A stretch of 64,000 nucleotides of DNA, from positions 1,674,001-1,738,000 of the forward strand of contig NZ_JABUQZ010000001.1 in the NCBI RefSeq assembly GCF_013342145.1. The letters are read 5' to 3'. The position numbers were made by a program, and so were the translations under genes. Of this stretch, positions 1 to 9,171 are shown piece by piece. How positions within the stretch are numbered: the first letter of the stretch is position 1; every line of letters begins with the position of its first letter. The notes below the pieces were generated by a model that did not search any database, was not told the DNA's origin, and was given only the letters and a program-made list of their open reading frames with translations. This DNA is from Haloterrigena gelatinilytica. Its GTDB lineage: Archaea; Halobacteriota; Halobacteria; Halobacteriales; Natrialbaceae.

Positions 1-207
1 CCCGTCTCACCTGATGAGTCTGCGCGTGTGAATCACCAATCATACCCGGAGTATCTCACACGTATCTTTGATTTTCTCTGCCTCGAGTGAGCCACTGGTG
101 TAGACCCATCCTTCAGAAAACGATAGAAGGCGCACAACACGGTCCAATACCGCAAAAACCCACCGGCAGGCGTCTGTATCCCATACGAAAGGGATAGCCT
201 AGTAGAA

Positions 208-450
208 TTATCGTGAAATGCTTACAAAGCGCTCTATGATAGATGTACTGCACGAGATTACGACTGGGAGAAGTATATACGTACTAAGAGTTCCGACTAA
301 GAGCCATATTACGAGATCCGTCACGGAAAAGATCTGCCGTTCTACCCCAAATATGCCAATATAGTTGAAAATAGCTGTAGTGGTTGTTAAAAGGATAGCG
401 ATCGTTACCCGCTCCAAATCGATTATATCCCCAATATTCTCTAATTTCAT
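208..450 (-). CDS. Small hypothetical membrane protein
   Basis: An 80-residue reading frame starting with ATG. It has two hydrophobic stretches (about residues 14-34 and 43-66) that would form a helical hairpin in the membrane, and no motif I recognise. The DNA is clearly AT-richer than the genes to its right, which could mean transferred or non-selected sequence. Bases 1-207 hold nothing I can identify. It stands alone and diverges from the XRE-CBS gene, so context gives no clue. It could also be a chance frame in AT-rich DNA. Confidence 0.4.
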   Translation of the reverse strand: MKLENIGDIIDLERVTIAILLTTTTAIFNYIGIFGVERQIFSVTDLVIWLLVGTLSTYILLPVVISCSTSIIERFVSISR

Positions 451-510
451 TTTAGGATATTATGCGTGAACTCTGCACCCATCCTACTTCGGACAGTCTC
501 CCAACGCAAA

Positions 511-520
511 GTATTTTTGA
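511..520 (+). promoter_or_regulatory. TATA element for the XRE-CBS gene
   Basis: The A/T-rich run GTATTTTTGA lies about 25-30 bases before the ATG at 543, the normal distance for a leaderless haloarchaeal transcript. This favours the ATG at 543 over a TTG nine bases upstream in the same frame. Confidence 0.5.
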
Positions 521-542
521 TAACCCGTAGTTATTGACCCGT

Positions 543-1082
543 ATGGAACTTCCGACGCCCGCGGATCTGCGCCAGCGCCGCACCGAACTCGGGCTGACCC
601 AGAGCGAACTCGCGGAGACGGCCGACGTTTCCCAACCGCTGATCGCGCGAATCGAGGGCGGGGACGTCGACCCGCGGCTCTCGACGCTGCGCCGCATCGT
701 CAACGCCTTAGAGAAGGCCGAGAGCGACGTCGTCCGCGCCGAGGACCTGATGAACGAGGCCGTCGTCAACGTCGCTCCCGACGACGCCGTCAAGGAAGCC
801 GCCCGGAAGATGGAGGAGGAGGCCTACTCCCAGCTCGCCGTCATCCAGGACGGCATTCCGGTCGGCTCGATCAGCCAGGGCGACCTCGTCCACCTCGATT
901 CGGAGGCCCGCGACGAACCCGTCGAGGAGCACATGAGCGAGAGCTTCCCGACGGTGTCGAAGGACGCGACGCTAGACGAGATCAGCAACTTGCTCGAACA
1001 CTACAAGGCCGTGATGATCACCGAGGCCGGCGAGACGGTCGGGATCATCACCGAGGCCGACATCGCGTCGCGGTTCTCCTAG
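543..1082 (+). CDS. XRE-type HTH and CBS-domain transcriptional regulator
   Basis: A 179-residue protein. The N-terminal ~65 residues are an XRE/Cro helix-turn-helix (ELGLTQSELAE ... VSQPLIARIEGG). The rest is a pair of CBS motifs, from about residues 75 and 130 to the end, which in this family bind adenosyl ligands such as AMP, ATP or SAM. This architecture is common in archaea and is taken to be a ligand-gated DNA-binding regulator; the target is not known from sequence. It stands alone and converges on urtE, with only ~50 bases between the two stops, so a link to urea transport is possible but unproven. Confidence 0.9.
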   Translation: MELPTPADLRQRRTELGLTQSELAETADVSQPLIARIEGGDVDPRLSTLRRIVNALEKAESDVVRAEDLMNEAVVNVAPDDAVKEAARKMEEEAYSQLAVIQDGIPVGSISQGDLVHLDSEARDEPVEEHMSESFPTVSKDATLDEISNLLEHYKAVMITEAGETVGIITEADIASRFS

Positions 1083-1134
1083 TCGGTCAGGCCTCGAGCT
1101 GGCGGTTCCCCTCGTCGACGCTCGAGGTCGCGGC

Positions 1135-1833
1135 TCACACTGCGAGATACTCCGTCACCGCGTCGCGCGAGGCGAGGCGGTCTGGACCGAGTTCGTCGAC
1201 GATTTCTCCCTTGTCGATGGCGTAGCAGCGCTCCGCGAGGTTCTGGACGACGTGGAGGTTCTGCTCGACGAAACAGATCGTCGTCCCGAGCTCCTCGTTG
1301 ACGCTTTGCAGGTCCCGCGTGATGTCCTGGACGATCGACGGCTGGACGCCCTCGGAGGGCTCGTCGAGCAGGAGCAGCTCGGGGTTGCCGATCAGCGCGC
1401 GCCCGATCGCGAGCATCTGTTGTTGGCCGCCGCTCATCGTCCCCGCCTCCTGGTCGCGGCGTTCCTCGAGGATCGGGAAGTAGTCGTAGACGGCCTCGTA
1501 CTGCAGGCGGTCGTCGCCCTCGTTGATCGTCTCGCCCATCCGCAGGTTCTCCTCGACGGTCAACTCGGGGAAGACGTCCCGGCCCTGCGGGATGTAGCCC
1601 ATCCCGCGGCGGGCGCGGACGTCGGCCGGTTCCTCGGTGACGTCCTCGCCGTCGAAGACGACGGTTCCCTCGTCGGCCTCGAGCAGGCCCATGACGGCCT
1701 CGATCAGCGTCGTCTTCCCGACGCCGTTCTTCCCCATGATGCCGACGATCTCCCCCTCGTCGACGGCGACGTCGACGCCGCGGAGGATCGGTGTCTTGCC
1801 GTACGACGCGCGCAGGTTCGTGAGTTCGAGCAT
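1135..1833 (-). CDS. urtE: Urea ABC transporter ATP-binding protein UrtE
   Basis: A 232-residue LivF-type ATPase and the last gene of the urt operon. It has Walker A (GKNGVGKTT, about residues 34-42), the signature MSGGQQQM (about 133-140) and Walker B (LLLLDEPSEG). It would energise import of urea, or a related short amide, through the UrtBC channel at the inner face of the membrane. Its ATG overlaps the urtD stop by one base. The family alone (LivF) does not separate urea from branched-chain amino acids. The UrtA-like binding protein and the divergent urease operon are why I call it UrtE. Confidence 0.85.
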   Translation of the reverse strand: MLELTNLRASYGKTPILRGVDVAVDEGEIVGIMGKNGVGKTTLIEAVMGLLEADEGTVVFDGEDVTEEPADVRARRGMGYIPQGRDVFPELTVEENLRMGETINEGDDRLQYEAVYDYFPILEERRDQEAGTMSGGQQQMLAIGRALIGNPELLLLDEPSEGVQPSIVQDITRDLQSVNEELGTTICFVEQNLHVVQNLAERCYAIDKGEIVDELGPDRLASRDAVTEYLAV

Positions 1834-2612
1834 CAGTGATCTTCCCCCAGGTAAATCCGCTTGACTTCGGGATCGTTCGTGACCTCCTCGACGGTGCCCT
1901 CGCGGAAGATCGAGCCCTGATCGAGGACGGTGACGCGATCCGCGATCGATTCGACGAAGTCGATGTCGTGTTCGATGACGATCAGCGCGACGCCGTCGTC
2001 GTCCGAGATCTCCCGCAACAGATCGGCGATTTCGGCGGTCTCCTCGACCGAGAGCCCGGCGACCGGTTCGTCCAGCAACATGAGGTTCGGCTCGAGGGCC
2101 ATCGCCATCCCGATCTCCAGTCGCTGCTGTTGGCCGTGGGAGAGGTTCGACGCGACGGTGCCGTACTCGGCGAGCAGATCGAAGCGCTCGAGGATCTCGC
2201 GCGTTCGCGCCTCGAATTCGTCGCCGTCGACGACCTGCTGGAGCGGGATCCGCAGGTTCCCTGCGACCGTCAGCCCCTCGTAGATGCTCGGCACCTGGAA
2301 CTTCATGCTGATACCGCGGTCGACCCGCTCGTACGAGGGCAGGTCGGTGATGTCGTGACCGTCGTAGTAGATCTTCCCGGCCGTGGGCTCGAGTCGCCCC
2401 GTCAGCAGGTCGAGGAAGGTGCTCTTCCCCGCGCCGTTGGGACCGATGAGACAGCGCAGTTCCCCTTCCTCCAGACTGAAGTCGACGTCGTCGGTCGCGG
2501 TGAGGCCGCCGAACTCCTTGCGCAGATCCCGCGTCTGGAGGATCCGCGAGGAGCCCTCGCCGGTCTCGTCGACGGCCCGCGTCGTCATGACGGTCGGATC
2601 GCTGGCCCCCAT
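1833..2612 (-). CDS. urtD: Urea ABC transporter ATP-binding protein UrtD
   Basis: A 259-residue LivG-type ATPase with Walker A (GPNGAGKST), signature LSHGQQQRLEIGMA and Walker B (LMLLDEPVAGLS). The start is the ATG at 2612, which overlaps the urtC stop by one base (TGATG). The frame stays open upstream through urtC, but that part is an out-of-frame shadow. It pairs with UrtE to form the ATPase dimer of the urea importer. The ~30 residues before the ABC domain (from about residue 24) are a variable tail. Confidence 0.87.
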   Translation of the reverse strand: MGASDPTVMTTRAVDETGEGSSRILQTRDLRKEFGGLTATDDVDFSLEEGELRCLIGPNGAGKSTFLDLLTGRLEPTAGKIYYDGHDITDLPSYERVDRGISMKFQVPSIYEGLTVAGNLRIPLQQVVDGDEFEARTREILERFDLLAEYGTVASNLSHGQQQRLEIGMAMALEPNLMLLDEPVAGLSVEETAEIADLLREISDDDGVALIVIEHDIDFVESIADRVTVLDQGSIFREGTVEEVTNDPEVKRIYLGEDH

Positions 2613-3718
2613 CAGTCGCTCACCTCCTCGGCGCCGGCCGGCGCGTCCGCCGGCGTCGGGTCGGACGAGCGGTAGTCGACGACGAGATCCCGGAGCCGCG
2701 GCGCGACCCCTTCGGGCATCACGAGGACGACGAACACCAGCAGCGAGCCGATGATCACCAGCGCCCACTCGCTGCCCGAGAGCGCGAGCTGGTAGTCGAC
2801 GAACTGGATCGCGAGCGCGGCGCCGACGGTGCCCAGAAGCGAGGTCCGGCCGCCGACGCTGGCCCAGACGACCGGCAGGGCGGCGGCGGTGATCCCGAAC
2901 ACGCTCGGGTCGATGTAGTTGTTCTGCGTCGCGAACAGGACGCCGCTGAGGCCGGCGATCGCGCCGCCGATCGTGAACGCGGCGAACTTGATGAACGTCG
3001 TGTCGTAGCCGAACATCTCGGTCCGGCTCTCGTCCTCGCGGGTCGCGACCATCGCGTACCCGAACCGGCTGTTGACCAGCGCGCGCAGCCCGAGGTAGGT
3101 CGCCGCGAGCGCGCCCAAGGTCACGTAGTAGTGGGCGACGATCCCGATCTCGAGACCGGCCGAGCCGATTCCGATGGCGAGGTCGGGGACGCCGCTCATG
3201 CCGTTGAACCCGCCGAGGCGGGCGTCGCCGATCGCCCACTCGCCGCCGGCGGTCTGGCCCGTGAACGTGTAGAGGACCAGCGCGACGACGAGCGTCAGGA
3301 TCGTCACGTAGACGTCCCGGACGCCGCCGTAGAACATGAAGTAGCCCAGCGCGGCGGCCGCGAGCGTCGAGACGGCGACCGCGGCCAGCAGCCCCAGCGT
3401 CGCCCCGGTCAGCGTCGGCACGTTGATCGCGACGACGCCGAACGCGTAGCCGCCGATACCGAAGAACGCCACCTGGCCGAAGCTCAGGATGCCGCAGTAG
3501 CCCCAGATAAAGGCGAGGCTGACGCCCAGCAGGGCGTACGCGAGGAACACGGCGCCGATCTCGGCGGCGTAGTAACCGAAGAGGACCGGCAGCGCCGCGA
3601 GGACGGTCACGGCGACGGCGAAGCCGAGCCAGAACGCCGGCGTGTTCCCCATCGTGTTCGGCCCTTCGAACGGCCGACGGAGGCCGGCCAGCGGCCCGTC
3701 GCTCGAGTCGACGCTCAT
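2612..3718 (-). CDS. urtC: Urea ABC transporter permease UrtC
   Basis: A 368-residue LivM-type permease with about nine hydrophobic segments and the family pattern WGYCGILSFGQVAFFGIGGYA near residue 70. It forms half of the transmembrane channel, with UrtB. Its start overlaps the urtB stop by four bases (ATGA), so translation is probably coupled. The hydrophilic C-terminal tail of about 40 residues is acidic. The substrate call rests on context. Confidence 0.86.
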   Translation of the reverse strand: MSVDSSDGPLAGLRRPFEGPNTMGNTPAFWLGFAVAVTVLAALPVLFGYYAAEIGAVFLAYALLGVSLAFIWGYCGILSFGQVAFFGIGGYAFGVVAINVPTLTGATLGLLAAVAVSTLAAAALGYFMFYGGVRDVYVTILTLVVALVLYTFTGQTAGGEWAIGDARLGGFNGMSGVPDLAIGIGSAGLEIGIVAHYYVTLGALAATYLGLRALVNSRFGYAMVATREDESRTEMFGYDTTFIKFAAFTIGGAIAGLSGVLFATQNNYIDPSVFGITAAALPVVWASVGGRTSLLGTVGAALAIQFVDYQLALSGSEWALVIIGSLLVFVVLVMPEGVAPRLRDLVVDYRSSDPTPADAPAGAEEVSD

Positions 3719-4596
3719 TCGCTCTCACCCCACTTCTCGCGGAGATCGGACAGCAGCCCGGTGATCCCGTCTGGCATCAGGCGGATGGCGACGATGGCGG
3801 CGACCAGCATCGCGACCTGTCCCATGAACGTCCCGGCGAGGTTCGTGAACGCGGCGTTGACCGTACCGAGGAAGCCGCTGGCCAGGATCGTCCCGAGGAG
3901 GACCGAGGAGCCGCCGACGACGACGGCGACGAACGCCTCGACGAGGAAGCTGGTCCCGTACTCGGGCGTGACGGTCATCACGGGCGCGTACAGCGCGCCG
4001 GCCAGTCCGGCGAGTCCGGAGCCGATGGCGAACGTCGCCGTGTACATCCGGTCGGTGTCGACGCCCATGCTGCGGGCGGTCGCCTCGTCTTGCATCGTCG
4101 CGCGTGCTCGGACGCCGAAGTCGGTCCACATGAATAGCGCGTACAGCCCGCCGAGCACGCCGACCGCGACGACGGCGAGCACGAGGTAGTAGACCGGCCC
4201 GTCGACGACCGGGAGTTGGCCGAACGGGATCCCCACGCCGGGCGCGGTGTTACCGAAGGCGATCCGGGTGAGCTGGATCATCACGAGGCTGATCCCCCAC
4301 GTGACGACCATCGAGTCGAGCAGCCGTCCGTAGAGTCGGCGGATGATCAGCCGCTCGAGGACGAGCCCGAAGGCGGCCGTCGCGAGGACGCCGACGGCCA
4401 TCGCGGCCGCGAGCGGCAGCCCGGCGGCGACGGCGAAGGAGGTCGTGTAGGCGCCGACGAGGATGAACTCGCCGTGGGCGAGGTTGATGATACCCATCAT
4501 GCCGAAGATCACCGCCAGTCCCACCGTCGCGAGGACGATGAAGGCGAAGATCTCGACGAACTCGAAGCCGAGGTTCAGGAGTTCCGGTGTCGCCAC
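3715..4596 (-). CDS. urtB: Urea ABC transporter permease UrtB
   Basis: A 293-residue LivH-type permease starting at GTG (4594-4596), two bases after the urtA stop. It has about eight membrane segments and the family motif GIINLAHGEFILVGAY near residues 34-49. With UrtC it forms the membrane channel. Compact, overlapping spacing across all five genes indicates one transcript in the order A-B-C-D-E, the usual urt order. Confidence 0.86.
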   Translation of the reverse strand: MATPELLNLGFEFVEIFAFIVLATVGLAVIFGMMGIINLAHGEFILVGAYTTSFAVAAGLPLAAAMAVGVLATAAFGLVLERLIIRRLYGRLLDSMVVTWGISLVMIQLTRIAFGNTAPGVGIPFGQLPVVDGPVYYLVLAVVAVGVLGGLYALFMWTDFGVRARATMQDEATARSMGVDTDRMYTATFAIGSGLAGLAGALYAPVMTVTPEYGTSFLVEAFVAVVVGGSSVLLGTILASGFLGTVNAAFTNLAGTFMGQVAMLVAAIVAIRLMPDGITGLLSDLREKWGESE

Positions 4597-4598
4597 GA

Positions 4599-5867
4599 TC
4601 AGATCACCTCGTAGTAGTCCGCCGGTTCGTACTGCGTCTGTTCGGCGTCGCTCGTGAGATCACAGCCGACGTCGTGCAGGAACGACGGTTCGATCGTCCG
4701 CTCGTCGTCGAAGGTGATCTCGTGGTTCTCGTCGGCGTGTGCGACTCGCATGTTGTGTTCGACGTGGTGGGTCGCCGGATCGAGCGCGACGTCGCCCTCC
4801 GGCGCTTCGACTTCGATTCCGCTCTCGAGTTCTTCGATCACCGCCGCCTGATCGAACGTGCCCGCGCGTTCGACCGCCTCCTTGTAGAGGTAGACGGAGA
4901 AGTAGTTGTTCTGGGCCTCCTGGTTGATGTACTCGGCGTCGTCCCAGCGGTCGTCGTAGCGCTCGACGAACGCCTCGTTGCGCTCGGTCGGTAACTCCTC
5001 CATGTAGCTGACGCCGGCGTAGACGTCCTCCAGCGCGGGCGGATCGATCCGGAGGTGTTCGCGCTCCTGTGCCATGTTCGTCGACGTCCCGATCGGGACG
5101 TCGGTGAGCCCGCTGGCCAGCCGCTGTTCGTAGAACGAGGAGTGGTCCTGACCGACGAGCATCGACATCACGAAGTCGGGATCGGCCGACCGAATGTCGT
5201 TGATCGTCGAGCCGAACTGGGACTCGTCCAACGGGATGTACTCCTCGCCGACGACCTCGGCGCCGTGTTCCTCGGCGATGATCTTCACCCAGTCGCCCGA
5301 CAGCTGCCCGAAGTTGTAGTCCGCGGCGATCGTGTAGATCTCGTCGCCGTACTCCTCGATCATGTAGGGAACGACGGCGCCGAGTTGCTGGCGGGCCGTC
5401 GCGCCCAGCGGGAACACCGTCTTATCGCAGACGCCGCCCTCGTACTGGGTCGTGTAGAAGTACAGCTGCTCGTGTTCGTTGACGATCGGCCGGATCGCCT
5501 CCCGGGTCGCGCTCGAGTAGCCGGCCCACATGACGTCGACGTTCTCCCGATAGATCGCGTACCGAGTGAGGTCCTGGTAGCGCATGTTGTCCGACTGCGG
5601 GTCCGGGGAGAAGACGTCGATCTCCTCGCCCAAGATTCCGCCGTCGCGGTTGATCTCCTCGATAGCCAGCTTCGTCGTCCGGTACTTGGCCGTCCCCGTC
5701 AGCGCGAACGTCCCGGAGCGGTCCTCGAGAATGGCGACCGTCGGGCCGCTCGAGCCGTCGCCGAGACCGACGAGGCCGCCGTCCGCGACGCAGCCGGCGA
5801 GTCCGGCGAGGGCGCTCGCGGAGCCCCCGGCGAGAACGTCGCGTCGGGAGCACCGAGGCCCGGTCAC
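4599..5867 (-). CDS. urtA: Urea/short-chain amide ABC transporter substrate-binding lipoprotein UrtA
   Basis: A 422-residue periplasmic-binding-protein-like lipoprotein. The N-terminus has a twin-arginine pattern (CSRRDVLAGG) and a lipobox ending in Cys26 (LAGC), so it is probably exported folded by Tat and anchored as a lipoprotein. The mature part has the two-lobed type-I fold. Features such as YFYTTQYEGGVC near residue 140 and VGEEYIPLDESQFGSTINDI near 210 resemble UrtA/AmiC/FmdD proteins rather than LivJ. The start is GTG. First gene of the operon, facing away from urease. It could also bind acetamide or formamide. Confidence 0.85.
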   Translation of the reverse strand: MTGPRCSRRDVLAGGSASALAGLAGCVADGGLVGLGDGSSGPTVAILEDRSGTFALTGTAKYRTTKLAIEEINRDGGILGEEIDVFSPDPQSDNMRYQDLTRYAIYRENVDVMWAGYSSATREAIRPIVNEHEQLYFYTTQYEGGVCDKTVFPLGATARQQLGAVVPYMIEEYGDEIYTIAADYNFGQLSGDWVKIIAEEHGAEVVGEEYIPLDESQFGSTINDIRSADPDFVMSMLVGQDHSSFYEQRLASGLTDVPIGTSTNMAQEREHLRIDPPALEDVYAGVSYMEELPTERNEAFVERYDDRWDDAEYINQEAQNNYFSVYLYKEAVERAGTFDQAAVIEELESGIEVEAPEGDVALDPATHHVEHNMRVAHADENHEITFDDERTIEPSFLHDVGCDLTSDAEQTQYEPADYYEVI

Positions 5868-6892
5868 GCGCGATCACCGGCGCCGGTCGCACCTGTCGGA
5901 TCGGTCGGCGCAATCATCTCAGTTTTCCTCCGTCAACCGTCGGTCGCATTCCTTCGCCCTTCCAGAACGTATCTCGATATATGGGCCACGATTGTCCGAT
6001 CATATCCCTGAGTGCTTGAAAATAGAGTGGATATAAAAGGGTTATCTCAAGGGAGTACAATCGCTATAGTTGTCTCGGGTACTGGGTAACCATCCGAAAT
6101 GGGACTGTAGTCCCTAGTAGTTCGGACGAATATCTGATTTCTTCCGTATATAGCTGCAAACGTTCGACGAATTCGTCGAACAACGGTATCGAAGAGCGAT
6201 ATTCCGTGGATTGACGAACGGTGAATCCTACTGAGTTCCCCGTAGACAGCCGCTATCGGGGATATTGCGACAACACGCATCTGTCAACACGGACTATTCT
6301 TCCCTCGGATATTTCCGATACCTCGGGAATATTCCGCGATACTCCGCCTCTACACACTAATTTGGCAAACGCACACGTTCGGAACGGTATAGAAAGCAAC
6401 AACTCCTTCCGAAAGGATGTTTGTGAACGGTCCATTATAGCGGTATTGCTCGACGAATGGGCACCGACCTCGAGTCGCCGCGTCGCGTCGTCCGTTCGCG
6501 ACCGTCGATACCGTTCGAGAATGAGGATGCTGGATTCGATTCGCAATCCCGTATTATTTCTCCGAATCGTCAAGTTCGGAGCGGATCATCGGGGACGACG
6601 ACTCGAGCGGCCGTTTGGCGGTCGGGAGTGAGGAGTCGGCTCGGCGATGGTCGCAGTCCGACACCGCGAACGCCGGATCGGCCTGCGCGCCGCGGGCGAC
6701 GCCGAAAGCGGATGTCGATCCGCGTCGGCGAGCGAATAATCGAACGAATATCCGGTCCTCGTCGGTCATTTATCAACCGAAGTTTGTATAATCCGGTTTC
6801 GTGCACCTTCTGCTAGAATCTCGGAAATAATTGGGCAAGTATTGTCATCCACGGACCTATTTACGTTGTTCGTCCGTCTATCTCGCGTCGTG
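5868..6892. other. Gene-poor divergent region between urtA and the urease operon
   Basis: About 1 kb with no convincing gene. It is visibly AT-richer than its surroundings between roughly 5960 and 6560. A clear TATA-like sequence, TATAAAAG, sits at 6032-6039. Read on the minus strand (TTTATA) it would drive urtA with a leader of ~140 bases; a second A/T run (ATATAT near 5978-5984) also faces urtA. Short open frames here have no start context or family resemblance. The length is unusual for a haloarchaeal divergent promoter, so it may hold regulatory sites, a small RNA or a decayed gene. Confidence 0.5.
6857..6865 (+). promoter_or_regulatory. Putative TATA element of the urease operon
   Basis: CTATTTACG lies about 32 bases before an ATG at 6893 and 85 bases before the ureB ATG at 6946. 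With normal archaeal spacing, transcription would begin near 6887, a few bases before the small upstream frame. Confidence 0.4.
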
Positions 6893-6949
6893 ATGAGCTA
6901 TCGTTTTCGCACGGCTGTCGGTTCGACGACCGACGTGATCGACCGATGA
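6893..6949 (+). CDS. Possible 18-residue leader peptide before ureB
   Basis: ATG at 6893 opens a frame of 18 codons ([18 protein letters not shown]) whose TGA at 6947-6949 overlaps the ureB ATG at 6946 (ATGA). The predicted transcript start lies just before it, so it would be the first, nearly leaderless, start on the urease mRNA. ureB has no good ribosome-binding site of its own, so the frame could couple translation into ureB. It is too short to judge by composition, and chance is a real alternative. Confidence 0.4.
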   Translation: MSYRFRTAVGSTTDVIDR

Positions 6950-7332
6950 GCGAGTTCGTTCCGGGCGAGCTGCGCCCGGCCGCGGAGCCGGTTCGGCTCA
7001 ACGAGGGCCGCGAGACGGCGACGGTGACCGTCGAGAACACCGGCGATCGACCCGTTCAGGTCGGCTCGCACTTTCACTTCTTCGAGGTCAACCCCGGGCT
7101 CGCGTTCGATCGTGAAATCGCCTACGGGATGCGACTCGACATTCCGGCGGGAACCGCGGTCCGGTTCGAACCCGGCTGCGAGCGCGAGGTCGATCTCGTC
7201 GCGATCGGCGGCGACCGCACCGTCTACGGCATGGGCGGCCTCGTCGAGGGCGACCTCGACGACGACGCCGTGAAAACGCGCGCGATGGAGCGCGCTCGAG
7301 AGCGGGGATACCTGACGGAGGGCGACGAATGA
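6946..7332 (+). CDS. ureB: Urease subunit beta
   Basis: A 128-residue urease beta subunit with the family's [11 protein letters not shown] motif near residues 44-54 and an FEPG element near 79. With UreC and UreA it forms the nickel enzyme that hydrolyses urea to ammonia and carbamate in the cytoplasm. It is the first structural gene and overlaps ureC by four bases (ATGA). The C-terminal ~25 residues beyond the usual core are charged. Confidence 0.97.
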   Translation: MSEFVPGELRPAAEPVRLNEGRETATVTVENTGDRPVQVGSHFHFFEVNPGLAFDREIAYGMRLDIPAGTAVRFEPGCEREVDLVAIGGDRTVYGMGGLVEGDLDDDAVKTRAMERARERGYLTEGDE

Positions 7333-9035
7333 GCCGCGACCTCCCCCGCGAGGAGTACGCGGAACTGTTCGGTGCGACCGAGGGCGATCGCCTCCGACTC
7401 GGCGACACGAACCTCTTCGCGGAGATCGAGACCGACTACGGCGTTCCCGGCGAAGAGGCCGTCTTCGGCGGCGGGAAGACGATGCGCGACGGGATGGGGA
7501 TGCGGTCGGGAGCGACTCAGGCCGAGGGGACCCTCGACTGGGCCTTCACGAACGTCGTGATCATCGATCCCGTGCTGGGGATCTGCAAGGGCGACATCGG
7601 CGTCCGCGACGGGACGATCGTCGGCGTCGGGAAGGCCGGCAACCCCGACACGATGGACGGCGTCGACATGGTGATCGGGCCGAGCACCGACACCGTCCCC
7701 GCCGACGGGCTGATCGCGACCCCCGGCGCGCTGGACATCCACGTTCACTTCAACAGCCCGCAACTGATCGACCACGCGCTCGGCTCCGGCGTCACGACGA
7801 TGCTCGGCGGCGGCTTCGGGGGTGGCGCGACGACCTGTACCCCCGGTCCCCGCAACATCCAGCGATTCCTCCAAGCCGCCGAGGACTGGCCGGTCAACGT
7901 CGGCTTCTACGCGAAGGGCAACAGCAGCCGGCCCGAGGCGCTGATCGAACAGATCGAGGCCGGCGCCTGCGGCATGAAGCTCCACGAGGACTGGGGGTCG
8001 ACGCCCGCCGCGATCGACACTTGCCTCGAGGTGGCCGACGAGGAGGACGTCCAGGTCTGCATCCACACGGACACGCTGAACGAGTCGGGGTTCGTCGAGC
8101 ACACCTTCGACGCCATCGACGGGCGGGCGATTCACACCTTCCACATCGAGGGCGCCGGCGGCGGCCACGCGCCGGACGTGCTCGAGTTGATCGGCCACGA
8201 GCACATGCTCCCCTCGTCGACGAACCCCTCGATGCCCTACACCGAGAACACGTTCGACGAGCACCTGGACATGGTGATGGTCTGTCACCACCTCAACCCG
8301 GACGTCCCTGAGGACGTCGCGTTCGCCGAGTCGCGGATCCGCGCGGAGACGATCGGCGCCGAAGACGTGCTTCACGACACGGGCGCCATCTCGATGATGA
8401 CCACCGACTCGCAGGCGATGGGCCGGATGGCCGAACTGATCAGCCGGACGTGGCAGACCGCCCACAAGATGAAGGCCCAGCGCGGCCCGCTCTCCGCCGA
8501 CGAGGGGACCGACGCCGACAACGCCCGCATCGAACGCTACGTCGCCAAGTACACGATCAACCCGGCGATCACGGCGGGGATCGACGACTACGTCGGCTCG
8601 CTCGAGCCCGGCAAGCTGGCGGACATCGCGCTGTGGGATCCGGCCTTCTTCGGCGTCAAGCCGAAGGCCGTGATCAAGGGCGGCTTCCCGGTCTGGTCTC
8701 AGATGGGCGAGGCCAACGGCTCGCTGATGACCTGCGAACCGGTGATCGGCCGCGAACGCGCCGGCGCCCAGGGCCGGGCGAAACACGGTCTCTCGGTGAC
8801 GTTCGTCAGCGAGGCCGCCTCCGAGAACGAGGTCGGCGACGCCTACGATCTGCGGACGCCGATCCGTCCGGTCAGCGGCACCCGAGAGGTCCGAAAATCG
8901 GACATGGTCCACAACGACCACTGTCCGGACGACATCGCGATCGACGCCCAGACGTTCGAGGTCGAGGTCGATGGCGAACACGTCGCCTGCGACCCGGCCG
9001 CGGAAGTGCCGCTCGCGCAGCGATACCTGCTCTGA
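7329..9035 (+). CDS. ureC: Urease subunit alpha (catalytic)
   Basis: A 568-residue catalytic subunit, full length for the family. All active-site residues are present: nickel ligands His138 and His140 (DIHVHF), the carbamylated Lys217 (GMKLHED), His246, His272 ([10 protein letters not shown]), the flap histidine His320 (VCHHLNPD) and Asp360 (TTDSQAMGR). From Lys217 to Asp360 the numbering matches the Klebsiella enzyme exactly. The enzyme should therefore be active. The subunits are separate (B, C, A) rather than fused. A 136-base gap follows before ureA, the only real gap in the operon. Confidence 0.98.
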   Translation: MSRDLPREEYAELFGATEGDRLRLGDTNLFAEIETDYGVPGEEAVFGGGKTMRDGMGMRSGATQAEGTLDWAFTNVVIIDPVLGICKGDIGVRDGTIVGVGKAGNPDTMDGVDMVIGPSTDTVPADGLIATPGALDIHVHFNSPQLIDHALGSGVTTMLGGGFGGGATTCTPGPRNIQRFLQAAEDWPVNVGFYAKGNSSRPEALIEQIEAGACGMKLHEDWGSTPAAIDTCLEVADEEDVQVCIHTDTLNESGFVEHTFDAIDGRAIHTFHIEGAGGGHAPDVLELIGHEHMLPSSTNPSMPYTENTFDEHLDMVMVCHHLNPDVPEDVAFAESRIRAETIGAEDVLHDTGAISMMTTDSQAMGRMAELISRTWQTAHKMKAQRGPLSADEGTDADNARIERYVAKYTINPAITAGIDDYVGSLEPGKLADIALWDPAFFGVKPKAVIKGGFPVWSQMGEANGSLMTCEPVIGRERAGAQGRAKHGLSVTFVSEAASENEVGDAYDLRTPIRPVSGTREVRKSDMVHNDHCPDDIAIDAQTFEVEVDGEHVACDPAAEVPLAQRYLL

Positions 9036-9171
9036 ATATGGATTCCGAAGACACAGCCTCGACTCCGACGACGATTCCGACCGTACCGGCGACGCAACCG
9101 CAATCTCAACCGACGCGTCCGGCCTCGAGTCAGCCGACAGCGGCCTCGAGCCACACGACGGAGGTGATTCG
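9036..9171 (+). other. Spacer between ureC and ureA with protein-like reading frames
   Basis: This 136-base stretch interrupts an otherwise overlapping operon. The ureA frame stays open through it and reads as an acidic, haloarchaeal-like linker ([13 protein letters not shown] ... [13 protein letters not shown]) but has no start codon inside the spacer. A second frame begins with ATG at 9038 (MDSEDTAST...) and runs 47 codons to a TGA at 9179-9181 that overlaps an internal ureA ATG. One possibility is a longer ureA N-terminus split by a one-base shift; another is ordinary spacer with acidic-looking composition. Confidence 0.4.

Noticed and set aside
1833-3728. A continuous 631-codon frame covering urtD and the region upstream
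   Set aside because: The first ~370 codons are a basic, arginine-rich shadow of urtC in another frame; the real urtD starts at the ATG at 2612 with one-base overlap.
1135-5867. Annotating the transporter as a branched-chain amino acid importer
   Set aside because: The ATPases and permeases are Liv-like, but the binding protein resembles UrtA/AmiC and the cluster adjoins urease; still not proven by sequence.
6221-6631. Reading frames of ~100-136 codons in the urt/ure intergenic region
   Set aside because: No family match, no promoter or ribosome-binding site in place, and composition is not halophile-like.
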